A stretch of 29,578 nt of DNA, taken from contig JBEKYC010000083.1 of assembly GCA_049511415.1 (NCBI GenBank), positions 1-29,578 of the forward strand. The letters are read 5' to 3'. Of the stretch, positions 1-7,244 are shown piece after piece (the stretch's first letter is position 1; every line of letters begins with the position of its first letter). The position numbers and the translations under genes were made by a program. The DNA comes from Bog-159 sp049511415 (GTDB lineage: Bacteria; Acidobacteriota; Terriglobia; Bryobacterales; Bryobacteraceae). The notes beneath the pieces are model-generated. The model did no database searches, had not been told where the DNA came from, and saw nothing but the letters and a program-made list of their open reading frames with translations.

Positions 1-408
1 ATCCGAATAGCCCATGGCGCCCACGTTGCGCACCGAAGTGAACCCGGCCTCCAGCGTGATCTTGGCGAATCGGACGCCGTTCAGGGCCTCGCGCACCGGG
101 TCGGTCGAGAGGCGCGTATAGGGGTCAAAGTCCGTGCTGAACGTCAGGTGCGTATGCACATCGATCAGGCCGGGCATCACGGTCATGCCGCGCAGATCGA
201 TCTCCCGGTCGCCGGGTTGCGCGGGCGTGGATTCAGTCGGCGCAATCGCCGAGATCCGGTCGCCGCTGACCACCACGGTCTGATCGGCCGGCTCAGCGCC
301 GGTCCGCACATTCAACACGTGACCCGCGCGAATCAGCGTCCGGCCCTGCTGCGCGAACACCGCCGCAGTTAGCGCCATCGTCAAAACAAGCAGCCGCGAA
401 AATGACAT
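1..408 (-). CDS. Exported metal-dependent amidohydrolase, 5' part only
   Basis: The first 136 residues are visible and the rest lies beyond the left edge. Reading from the ATG at 408, residues 1-20 form a signal peptide (short basic start, hydrophobic core, AxA-like end before QQ). The segment around residues 76-90 reads VMPGLIDVHTHL; the HxH pair (H85, H87) is the first metal-ligand motif of the amidohydrolase superfamily. The N-terminal beta-sandwich precedes it, as in imidazolonepropionase- and prolidase-like members. Family knowledge predicts hydrolysis of an amide or peptide-like bond by a metal-loaded TIM barrel; the export signal places it outside the cytoplasm. The substrate cannot be read from this fragment. 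It is divergent from the AlaX gene with a 35-bp gap, so both promoters must overlap or lie inside the genes. Confidence 0.85.
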   Translation of the reverse strand, partial: MSFSRLLVLTMALTAAVFAQQGRTLIRAGHVLNVRTGAEPADQTVVVSGDRISAIAPTESTPAQPGDREIDLRGMTVMPGLIDVHTHLTFSTDFDPYTRLSTDPVREALNGVRFAKITLEAGFTSVRNVGAMGYSD

Positions 409-443
409 TCCGGGAGTATAACACCGCACCATCGCGCTAAGCT

Positions 444-1616
444 GTGGGAGTGACTGAACGGTTATACTACACCGACTCTTACCTGCGCGAGTTTCCCGCC
501 CGCATCGTCGATCGCTCCGCCGACGGGCGCCGTGTCTATCTGGACCGCACCGCCTTCTACCCCAGCTCCGGAGGACAGCCTAATGATACTGGCGCCATCG
601 CTGGTGTACCGCTGCTGGACGTCGAAGACGAAGGCGACCGCATCGCCCATATTTTAGCCGCGCCGGTCGAGCCGGATACGGTCGAATGCCGCATCGACTG
701 GGAGCGCCGCTTCGATCACATGCAGCAGCACAGCGGCCAGCATCTGCTGTCGGCCATTTTCATCGAGCACTTCGGCATTCCCACCGTCAGTTTCCACCTG
801 GGTCAGGAAAGTTCCACCATCGATCTGGAGACGGCTACGCTCGATCCCGCGCGCGTTCTGGCGGCGGAGCAGCGCGTCAATGCAGCCGTATTCGAGAACC
901 GGCCTGTGGCCATGACATTCGAGGACGCGGCCGAAGTGGGCGATCTGCGCAAAGCCTCCGCGCGTAGCGGCACATTGCGCATCGTCTCCATCGAAGGCTT
1001 GGACCGCAGCGCTTGCGGCGGCACACACGTGGCGCGCACCGGGGAGATCGGGCCGGTACTGCTGCGTAAACTGGACAAGATCCGCAACACGGTGCGCGTG
1101 GAGTTCCTCTGCGGCAGCCGCGCCATCGCCCGCGCGCGTGCGGATTTCGACGCCTTGTCTCGCGCCGCCCAAATCTTCTCCAGCGCGCTCGACGAGGTGC
1201 CCGCGCTGGCGGCCGCGCAGATGGAAGCAGCCCGCGCGGGCGACAAGTCCCGCCGCAAACTGGAAGCCGACCTCGCCCAATACCACGGCCGCGACCTGTA
1301 TATCGCTACCGCGCCCGCCTCCGACGGCGTGCGGCGCGCCTTCCAGCATCTGCCCTCCGGCAATCTGGAGGATCTGCGCGCGCTCGCGCAGAGCTACACC
1401 GCTCAACCAGGATCCCTGTTCGTGGCCGCCGTGGATGCGCCGCCCGCGGTCCTGCTGGCCGTCTCCGCCGATAGCGGATTCGATGCCGGCAAATTGCTGA
1501 AGGCCGCTCTCACCGCGGCCGGCGGTCGCGGCGGAGGCAACCCGCGCATTGCGCAAGGCAGCCTGCCCAACTCGGAAGCTTTGGAAAGTCTGCTGGCCGC
1601 AATTAAAACAATTTGA
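444..1616 (+). CDS. AlaX-type alanyl-tRNA editing protein with DHHA1 domain
   Basis: 390 residues. The protein matches the C-terminal half of alanyl-tRNA synthetase without the aminoacylation domain. Residues 1-90 resemble the N-terminal beta-barrel of AlaX. The zinc/editing motifs are HSGQH (H96, H100) and CGGTH (C191, H195). The C-terminal part ends with a glycine-rich segment around residues 360-367 followed by NPRIAQGS, typical of the DHHA1 domain. Its role by family is to hydrolyse mischarged Ser- or Gly-tRNA(Ala) in trans. The presence of DHHA1 makes it the long AlaX class. The start is GTG at 444; another in-frame GTG at 450 is possible and no strong ribosome site separates them. The 3' end overlaps the convergent MCE gene by 14 bp. 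Confidence 0.9.
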   Translation: MGVTERLYYTDSYLREFPARIVDRSADGRRVYLDRTAFYPSSGGQPNDTGAIAGVPLLDVEDEGDRIAHILAAPVEPDTVECRIDWERRFDHMQQHSGQHLLSAIFIEHFGIPTVSFHLGQESSTIDLETATLDPARVLAAEQRVNAAVFENRPVAMTFEDAAEVGDLRKASARSGTLRIVSIEGLDRSACGGTHVARTGEIGPVLLRKLDKIRNTVRVEFLCGSRAIARARADFDALSRAAQIFSSALDEVPALAAAQMEAARAGDKSRRKLEADLAQYHGRDLYIATAPASDGVRRAFQHLPSGNLEDLRALAQSYTAQPGSLFVAAVDAPPAVLLAVSADSGFDAGKLLKAALTAAGGRGGGNPRIAQGSLPNSEALESLLAAIKTI

Positions 1617-2637
1617 GCCGCAGATACTTTTGTGGGTGTTCGCGGAAATCCTTCACCGTGGCCGCAAACTCGCTTATAGCCCCGTGCAGCGACTCATAGG
1701 TCTGCGCATTGGCGACCATCTGCCCCATGCTGCCCTGGCCGGCGTTGAGTGCATCCACGTTTTCGATCCAGCCGGCCACCAGCCGGTTCCACTCCACATA
1801 CGCCGCATCGCTCGCAAGCATTTGCCCGCCAGCGCCTTTGCCGGCATTGAGGTCCGCCAGCGTGCCACCGAGCTGGGCGAGTTGCGTGCGAATCTGATCG
1901 TACTGCGCGGTGTCCCGCAGCAGGCGGTTGGCCTGCATCCGGGCCAGTTGCTCGTCGATCTTGCGCAGCCGCGCGTCCAAGTCTTCGTGCAAGCTGGCCG
2001 AGTGCAAAGCCTGGCCTAACTGCGTCTGCGCTCCCGTGGCCGCCCGCATCTGCTTCTCCACCTTGATCACACCCGCCAGAAACTGGCGGTACAGATCGTC
2101 ATTGGCCACGAATTGGCCCAGCGGACCCTTACCGCTTTGCACATCGATGATGGTCTGGTCGATGATCCGCAATTGCGCATCGAACTGCGCCAAATCGATG
2201 TTCTGCATCATATTGGTAGGCGCCCGGTAAGCCATTTCACCTTCGGCGCGCACGGGCTGCGGACTCCGGCCCATCAGAATATCGATGTACTTGTCGCCGA
2301 GCAGATTGGCGCTGTCGATCTCAGTGACCGAGTCGTCCGGAATGTAATGTAGAAACTCCGACTCGATTTTGAGACGCACCTCCACCACCCGATTGGGATT
2401 CTTCGACTTCGTCAACTGGACCGATACCACCTTGCCGATGAGCACCCCGTTGAGCTGCACATCCGCGCCGGGCTCCACGCCCGTGGCATCGGGGATGTAA
2501 GTGGTGAGGTAGGTTTTAGCTTTGAGCCAAGTCCCGCCGCTCAGCAGGTACACCAGCACCGACAGAACGGCGAGGGCCACCACGCCCACTACCACGGCGC
2601 GGAACTTGGCCCATCGGACTCGCTGCGCGGACGGCAT
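1603..2637 (-). CDS. MCE/MlaD-family lipid-transport substrate-binding protein
   Basis: 344 residues. One N-terminal membrane segment (about residues 12-34) anchors the protein, followed by a single MCE domain (about 38-120). The domain contains the family signature of a short strand, then GVEPGADVQLNGVLIGKV and LLGDKYIDI. The rest is a long, largely helical, coiled-coil-prone region. MlaD-type proteins form periplasmic hexamers that carry phospholipids between inner and outer membrane with an ABC transporter (MlaE/MlaF). Here no permease or ATPase gene is adjacent; the upstream neighbours are a potassium channel (35-bp gap, same strand) and an exported methyltransferase. The system it serves is therefore unknown. 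Its 3' end overlaps the convergent AlaX gene. The family call is secure; the cargo is not known. Confidence 0.88.
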   Translation of the reverse strand: MPSAQRVRWAKFRAVVVGVVALAVLSVLVYLLSGGTWLKAKTYLTTYIPDATGVEPGADVQLNGVLIGKVVSVQLTKSKNPNRVVEVRLKIESEFLHYIPDDSVTEIDSANLLGDKYIDILMGRSPQPVRAEGEMAYRAPTNMMQNIDLAQFDAQLRIIDQTIIDVQSGKGPLGQFVANDDLYRQFLAGVIKVEKQMRAATGAQTQLGQALHSASLHEDLDARLRKIDEQLARMQANRLLRDTAQYDQIRTQLAQLGGTLADLNAGKGAGGQMLASDAAYVEWNRLVAGWIENVDALNAGQGSMGQMVANAQTYESLHGAISEFAATVKDFREHPQKYLRLKLF

Positions 2638-2672
2638 CTATCCTTCCGATTGTAGCGTGTGGGACTTCGGAC

Positions 2673-3683
2673 CTAAATCCCGCCCCCCAACTTGCCTTCG
2701 AGCGTGTGCAGCCGCTCCTGCTGCCCCATCACGATCAGAAAGTCGCCGGCCGAGATTGCTGTGTCCGCTGGAGGATTGAACAACATCCCCCCGTCGCCCT
2801 TGTGTATCGCCAGCACGATCACGCCGAATTGCCGGCCGATCTGTAACTCGCGTATGCTCCTCGACACCAGGTCGCTCTGTCCGGAGACGCGCACCTGTTC
2901 GATCACCACGTTCAGCCCCGCGGCCTGCGTGGCGAAATCCAGAAACTGCACCACGTGCGGCCGCAGCAGCGCCTGCGCCAGGCGGTGTCCGGTGATGGCG
3001 TACGGCGCGAAAACCGCATCGGCCCCCGCCCGGCGCATCTTCTCTTCGGCGCTCTCTTCCGCGGCGCGCGTGGCGACATAAATCCTGGGATTCAGGAACT
3101 TCGCCGAAAGCAGCACGAAAAGGTTGTCCGCGTCCGTCGCCAGCGCGCACACCAATCCTTTCGCGCGCGCGATGCCCACGCCGCGCAGAGTTTCGTCGCG
3201 CGTGGAATCCGCCGCCACCGCCAGCATGCCCGCGTTAATGGCCTTCTCCACGCGGTCGTGGTCGATATCCACCACCACGAAGGGCACGCCGGCCTGCTGC
3301 AATTCGGAAGCTGCGCCGCGGCCCACGCGTCCGTAGCCGCAGATGATGTAGTGATTCTCCAGCTTTTCGATCATGCGTTTGTTCCGCCGTTTCCCCAGTG
3401 CCTCGCCGAATTCCACCTCGATGACAGTCTGCGTCATGGCGCCAATGGCCACCAGAATGGTAGTTACTCCGACTACTAACAGAAACGAGTTGAAGATCCG
3501 TCCGCCGTGATGTAAGTTGTCGCCATAACCCACGGTGGTCATGGTCAACAGCGACATATAGAGGGCGTCAAAGAAGGCATAGCCCTCGATGAGCATGAAG
3601 CCCGCCGTGCCGATCGACAGCACGGCCGTAATGGCAAGTGCTACAAAAAGGAAACGCCGCGCCAGCCGCCGCATGGCAGTCAC
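2673..3683 (-). CDS. 2TM potassium channel with RCK (TrkA-N/TrkA-C) gating domain
   Basis: 336 residues. Two membrane helices (about 11-32 and 64-86) flank a pore loop with the potassium selectivity filter TVGYGD (residues 50-55). A cytoplasmic RCK domain follows, with the Rossmann motif GYGRVG (116-121) and an acidic residue at the end of the second strand (VVVDID). A TrkA-C domain occupies the last ~80 residues. By family this is an MthK/Kch-like channel gated by ligand binding to the RCK ring. The start chosen is GTG at 3683, whose GTGA overlaps the TGA of the upstream methyltransferase, indicating translational coupling; an internal ATG at 3674 is an alternative. It lies in a minus-strand operon with the methyltransferase and the MCE protein. 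Confidence 0.92.
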   Translation of the reverse strand: MTAMRRLARRFLFVALAITAVLSIGTAGFMLIEGYAFFDALYMSLLTMTTVGYGDNLHHGGRIFNSFLLVVGVTTILVAIGAMTQTVIEVEFGEALGKRRNKRMIEKLENHYIICGYGRVGRGAASELQQAGVPFVVVDIDHDRVEKAINAGMLAVAADSTRDETLRGVGIARAKGLVCALATDADNLFVLLSAKFLNPRIYVATRAAEESAEEKMRRAGADAVFAPYAITGHRLAQALLRPHVVQFLDFATQAAGLNVVIEQVRVSGQSDLVSRSIRELQIGRQFGVIVLAIHKGDGGMLFNPPADTAISAGDFLIVMGQQERLHTLEGKLGGGI

Positions 3684-4348
3684 ATCGTATTCTTGCGGAA
3701 GATCAGGATGTGCTGGCGCGGCAGGTTTTCCAGCGTTTTTTCGAGCCGGAAACCCTCCGGTTCGATCTCCGCCTTCACTTCGCCGACGCTCATCTTGTGC
3801 TCCGGACGGATCGGCACCTTGGGATCTTCCTTGCGGTATTCGAGCAGCACCATGCGGCCCTCGGGCTGGAGCGCCGCGCGGATTCGTTGCAGCATCTTTT
3901 GCGGCTGCGAGAACTCGTGGTAAACGTCCACCAGCAGCGCCAGGTCGATTTGCCCCGCCGGCAGGCGCGGATCGTCCACCGCGCCCAATACGGCTTCGTA
4001 ATTGGCCAGCTTGCGCTGGGCCATATTATGCCGCAACTGGTCGAGCATCCCCTGCTGGATATCCACCGCGTAGACCTTGCCGCCCGGCCCGATGCGTTCC
4101 GCCAGGCGCCATGTGAAGTATCCGACGCCCGCGCCGATATCCGCCACCTTCGCGCCTTTCGCGATGCCAATCGCATCCAGCGCCGCATCCGGTGCTTCCT
4201 CTGCGCCGCGTTCCGGCCGGACCAGCCACCCCGCGCCGCCCATTCCCATAACCGGCGCCGGTTCGCGTCCTGTGATGGGATGCGCTTGATCCTGGCACCA
4301 GGCCAAGGTCTGAAGCGCTAAGATGCAGGCCCATAGAATGCGCGACAT
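3680..4348 (-). CDS. Class I SAM-dependent methyltransferase with apparent signal peptide
   Basis: 222 residues. Motif I, VADIGAGVGYF (about 68-78), and the acidic motif II, VYAVDI, identify a class I SAM-binding fold. The middle carries LALLVDVYHEF, as in Methyltransf_11-type enzymes. Residues 1-20 (MSRILWACILALQTLAWCQD) look like a cleavable export signal, and an extra glycine-rich stretch (MGMGGAGWL) precedes the fold. Export would be odd because SAM is cytoplasmic. The start ATG at 4348 is the only one that gives a full fold, but a downstream start that omits the leader cannot be formally excluded. The gene is the first of three apparently cotranscribed genes; its stop overlaps the start of the potassium channel. 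The substrate is unknown. Confidence 0.85.
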   Translation of the reverse strand: MSRILWACILALQTLAWCQDQAHPITGREPAPVMGMGGAGWLVRPERGAEEAPDAALDAIGIAKGAKVADIGAGVGYFTWRLAERIGPGGKVYAVDIQQGMLDQLRHNMAQRKLANYEAVLGAVDDPRLPAGQIDLALLVDVYHEFSQPQKMLQRIRAALQPEGRMVLLEYRKEDPKVPIRPEHKMSVGEVKAEIEPEGFRLEKTLENLPRQHILIFRKNTM

Positions 4349-4488
4349 GGTCTCAGGTTATCAAGTGGCGAAGAGGGAGATGGCAGGCCTTCCGGAAGGC
4401 TGATTCAGCGGTTCGAGACTGCGGCGGCTCGCCTGCGGTTGCAGCCACGCCCTCACCGTTCGTGTGGTGCGCGGTTACGGCGCCACGT

Positions 4489-4515
4489 GGCGGCTGCGCC
4501 GCGCTCGCAGCCGCC
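4489..4515 (-). terminator. Stem-loop after the cytochrome c gene
   Basis: A perfect 9-bp inverted repeat (GGCGGCTGC / GCAGCCGCC, 4489-4497 and 4507-4515) with a 9-nt loop begins 8 bp past the stop of the minus-strand cytochrome gene. No U-tract follows on the minus strand, so it may be a weak or Rho-assisted terminator or an mRNA-stabilising hairpin. The rest of the 4349-4523 gap shows nothing recognisable. Confidence 0.4.
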
Positions 4516-4523
4516 TGGCGGAT

Positions 4524-4820
4524 CTATTTTTTCAGCGTGCGAATGTACGCCACCAGGTCGGCCGCCTGCGCGTCCGTGACGGTCTGCGCTTTCATCTTGC
4601 CGGTTCCGGTCATGATGTCTTTCTTCAGATCGGCGTCGGCTTTGGCCTGTACTTCGGCCGAACCGAGCGCCCGCATCTTCATCGCCGCCATGCCGGATCC
4701 GTCTGGTTTATGGCATCCCTTGCACTTGGTGTCGTAAACAGCCTTTCCCTCGGCGGCCCCGGCAAATGCCTGACCCACGCCCGCGGCGCACAAAAGCACA
4801 CAAACAGGTAAGAATCTCAA
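4524..4820 (-). CDS. Small periplasmic class I cytochrome c
   Basis: 98 residues. A signal peptide ends near residue 20 (GQAFA). The mature protein has one haem-binding motif, CKGCH (C33, C36, H37), and the usual C-terminal helix (DLVAYIRTLKK). The distal haem ligand is probably M76 in TGTGKMKA. It is a monohaem electron carrier of about 8 kDa, of the kind that feeds terminal oxidases or dehydrogenases; the partner is not evident from neighbours. The start is TTG at 4820. It is chosen because a strong ribosome-binding site (GGGAGGT on the minus strand, about 4827-4833) lies 7 nt upstream and because the reading begins the signal peptide correctly. It is divergent from murI (84-bp gap). Confidence 0.9.
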   Translation of the reverse strand: MRFLPVCVLLCAAGVGQAFAGAAEGKAVYDTKCKGCHKPDGSGMAAMKMRALGSAEVQAKADADLKKDIMTGTGKMKAQTVTDAQAADLVAYIRTLKK

Positions 4821-4904
4821 ATTAACTACCTCCCTCGGAGATTGTATCTGGGTGTCTCCTGGATTTCAAGCCGCGCCCGCCGCTAAAATGGATCTATAGC
4901 TCAC

Positions 4905-5741
4905 ATGGGACTCGCGCCACCAATCGGTATTTTCGATTCCGGAGTCGGAGGCTTGACGGTGCTGAAGGCTTTGCGCCGCAAGCTGCCGCACCGCGACTTC
5001 ATCTATCTGGGCGACACCGCGCGGGTCCCCTACGGGCGAAAACCCGCGTCCATGGTGGCGGAGTTCGCGTACGGTATCACACGCTTCCTGCTCGGCAAGG
5101 GCGTCGAAGCCGTGGTGATCGCCTGCAATACCGCGTCGGCCGCGGCGCTGCCGGAAATAGCGGACCACTTCGACATACCGATCTGGGGCGTCATCGAACC
5201 GGGCGTGGAGACTGCCGCGCGCCTGACCCGCACCGGCCGCGTCGGCGTCATTGGCACCAAGGGCGCCATCGCCAGCGGCGCTTATCAAAAGCGTCTGGAA
5301 CAGCGTGGCTTCGAAGTCTGGGCTCGCGCCTGCCCCATGCTGGTCCACATTGTGGAAGAAGGACTGGCGGATTCTCCGGAGTGCGATCTGCTATTGCATC
5401 ATTACCTCGACAGCCGCGCGGGCATCGACACCCTGATTCTCGGCTGCACGCATTATCCTGTGTTGCACGATGCCATTCAGTGCGTGGCCGGCGAGGCCGT
5501 GATCCTGGTGGATAGCGCCGAAGCCATTGCCCAAACCGTGAATGGCTCACTGGGTTCCGATACCAACGGGGCCGCCCCCGGCCGGATCACACACTTCGTC
5601 ACCGGCGATCCGGCGGCCTTCGCGCATACCGCGGCCGTGATTGGCGAGGTGGCAGGTGACGTGGTCCCGCTGCCGGTTACCGAGTTGATCCGTTTGCAAG
5701 GCGTTGCCGGACGACTTCCATCATACGCGCCGGATCGGTAA
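4905..5741 (+). CDS. murI: Glutamate racemase
   Basis: 278 residues, the normal length for the family. It interconverts L- and D-glutamate to supply D-glutamate for peptidoglycan, in the cytoplasm. The two catalytic cysteines are present in their motifs: VIACNTASA (C74) and LGCTHYPVL (C181, with H183). The substrate-binding N-terminus IGIFDSGVGGLTVL (D11, S12) and GDTARVPYG are also conserved. The start ATG at 4905 gives the standard N-terminus. The last 65 bp overlap the 3' end of the convergent HAD phosphatase gene, so both C-termini are encoded in the same DNA on opposite strands. The C-terminal tail past LPVTELIRLQ is where the overlap falls. Confidence 0.97.
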   Translation: MGLAPPIGIFDSGVGGLTVLKALRRKLPHRDFIYLGDTARVPYGRKPASMVAEFAYGITRFLLGKGVEAVVIACNTASAAALPEIADHFDIPIWGVIEPGVETAARLTRTGRVGVIGTKGAIASGAYQKRLEQRGFEVWARACPMLVHIVEEGLADSPECDLLLHHYLDSRAGIDTLILGCTHYPVLHDAIQCVAGEAVILVDSAEAIAQTVNGSLGSDTNGAAPGRITHFVTGDPAAFAHTAAVIGEVAGDVVPLPVTELIRLQGVAGRLPSYAPDR

Positions 5742-6300
5742 TGCGAATCACGTCGAAGCCCGCATCGCGCGCGCTCTGCATGCCCGGCGGCGAATCCTCC
5801 ACGGCCAGCGCTTTGCTGATGCCCAGATTCTTACCTGCCAGAACATAAGGCTCCGGGTGTGGCTTGTGACGTTTCACGTCGCCGCCGCCAACCACGGTTG
5901 AAAGGTACGGCATGATACCGGCGGCTTCGAGCAGTGGGTCGATTTCCACGTGCGCGCTGGATGAGACTACCCCGAGTTTGTAGCGTGTAGACAGATCGCG
6001 GAAAAACTCCGCGACACCCGGTGCGAAAGGAGCGCCCAATGCCATGCGCTGCTGGAATAGTTGCTTCTTCAGAGAATAGCGCTCCCACAATTTGGTAGGA
6101 TCGGCGGGCGGATCGGCCAGCTTGGCGAAGACCGTCATCATGCTGCTATCGGCGGCCCCTACGCAATAGGCCGCGTAGACTTCCCAAGTGACAGATACGC
6201 CCAACGGCGCCAGCGCCTCCCGCCAACAGTCGCAATGCACCGGCTCGCTATCCACCAGGACGCCGTCAAAATCAAATAAGATGGCCTCAAACTCACTCAT
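5677..6300 (-). CDS. HAD-superfamily phosphatase, beta-phosphoglucomutase-like subfamily
   Basis: 207 residues from the ATG at 6300, which places the HAD motif I, LFDFDGVLVDS (nucleophile D10, acid/base D12), at the usual distance from the N-terminus. Motif II is VVSSS (about 111-115), motif III the lysine in KRHKPHPEPY (K146), and motif IV VEDSPPG (E168, D169). The helical cap sits between motifs I and II, which is the C1 cap of the beta-phosphoglucomutase / phosphoglycolate phosphatase group. The reading frame stays open for 32 codons upstream, but that stretch has no family similarity and includes likely promoter sequence. The substrate is a small phosphorylated metabolite, otherwise undetermined. 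It overlaps murI by 65 bp, tail to tail. Confidence 0.92.
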   Translation of the reverse strand: MSEFEAILFDFDGVLVDSEPVHCDCWREALAPLGVSVTWEVYAAYCVGAADSSMMTVFAKLADPPADPTKLWERYSLKKQLFQQRMALGAPFAPGVAEFFRDLSTRYKLGVVSSSAHVEIDPLLEAAGIMPYLSTVVGGGDVKRHKPHPEPYVLAGKNLGISKALAVEDSPPGMQSARDAGFDVIRITDPARMMEVVRQRLANGSTR

Positions 6301-6480
6301 AGTCACAAGCACAAGTGTAGCGGATCGCAACAGGTGATAGGTACTAGGACAAGTCAGTCTATAATCCCGGTTGACTTTTTTCAAGGCCTGGGCCATACTG
6401 GAGACTCCTTTCGGTCCCAGTCGGCCGGCCGCTAATCCTCGTCAGACGATTAACAAACAACTTACAACTAATTGACACTC

Positions 6481-6490
6481 AGGAGGAGAG
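6481..6490 (+). promoter_or_regulatory. Strong ribosome-binding site for the GTG-started TPR gene
   Basis: AGGAGGAGAG lies 4 nt before the GTG at 6495. Its close match to the anti-Shine-Dalgarno sequence fixes this non-ATG start. Confidence 0.75.
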
Positions 6491-6494
6491 TACT

Positions 6495-7244
6495 GTGCAC
6501 TTACCTGTAAGGGTGAGTTTGTGCGGCCTCTTTGCCGTGACTCTGTGGGGACAGAGCGTGGTGACTAAAAAGGCCGATGTAAGAGGCGGAATCGTCTGCG
6601 AGGGATCTCCGCGATCCGGTCCGCTGTCTGTCGAATTGCTGGCGCACGGCCACGTCGTCAGCCGCGCCGCGGTCCTGGCGGACGGCAGTTTTGAACTGAA
6701 CGGCGTGCCGGTGGGTGAATACGAAGTGCGGGTCGCGGATGCGCGTGACACGCCGATGGGGCGCCAGTTTGTGTCGGTGCAAGGGCCCGTGGATGGACTG
6801 ACACTGCGCATCGCGGCCGGGGAAGCCGATCGTCCAGCGTCGGGTGGGGTCAGCTTGCACAGCCTGTTGCATCCGCCGCCGGCGGCGGCGCGCCGGGAGT
6901 TTCTCAGGGCGTCGCGCGCCGCGGAAAAGGGCGAAAACGAAGAGGCGCAGCGGCACTTGCGGAAGGCCCTCGAAATCTTTCCGGCTTACGCGGAGGCGCA
7001 CAACGATCTGGGGGTGCGGCACATGCAGGCGGGCGCATATGCGGCGGCTGCCGCAGAATTCCAGCGGGCTCTCCAAATCGACCCGGGCGCCGCGCGGCCC
7101 CATGCCAACCTCGCCCTGGCTTGGTTTGCCATGGGACGATACGCGGATGCCGAGCAGGCCGCACAAAAGGCTGTCGCCGCCGATCCGGGGCTGGATGCCG
7201 CTCGCCGGGTGCTCGATCTGGTTTTAGGAAAGACCGGTAACTAG
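6495..7244 (+). CDS. Exported protein: carboxypeptidase-regulatory-like domain plus TPR repeats
   Basis: 249 residues. Residues 1-20 look like a signal peptide (hydrophobic LCGLFAVTLWGQ). Residues about 27-110 form a beta-sandwich resembling carboxypeptidase-regulatory-like domains (motifs GSFELNGVPVGEYEVRVAD). Residues about 130-245 contain three TPR units, with characteristic pairs such as EAHNDLGVRHMQAGAYAAAA and ARPHANLALAWFAMGRYADA. Such proteins usually act as extracytoplasmic scaffolds; the partner is not known. The GTG start is supported by a strong ribosome-binding site. The 3' end meets the convergent cysO-moeZ gene at a CTAG tetramer (7241-7244) that provides TAG stops on both strands. 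Confidence 0.8.
   Translation: MHLPVRVSLCGLFAVTLWGQSVVTKKADVRGGIVCEGSPRSGPLSVELLAHGHVVSRAAVLADGSFELNGVPVGEYEVRVADARDTPMGRQFVSVQGPVDGLTLRIAAGEADRPASGGVSLHSLLHPPPAAARREFLRASRAAEKGENEEAQRHLRKALEIFPAYAEAHNDLGVRHMQAGAYAAAAAEFQRALQIDPGAARPHANLALAWFAMGRYADAEQAAQKAVAADPGLDAARRVLDLVLGKTGN

Noticed and set aside
654..1556. Long minus-strand open frame opposite the AlaX gene
   Set aside because: It mirrors a conserved gene and has GC-rich low-complexity composition with no family motif.
6359..6377. TATAAT and TTGACT on the plus strand
   Set aside because: The elements are in the wrong order for a promoter on this strand, and on the other strand the spacing is too short for confidence.
6301..6396. N-terminal extension of the HAD phosphatase
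   Set aside because: It would put 32 unrelated residues before motif I; the family begins at the later ATG.
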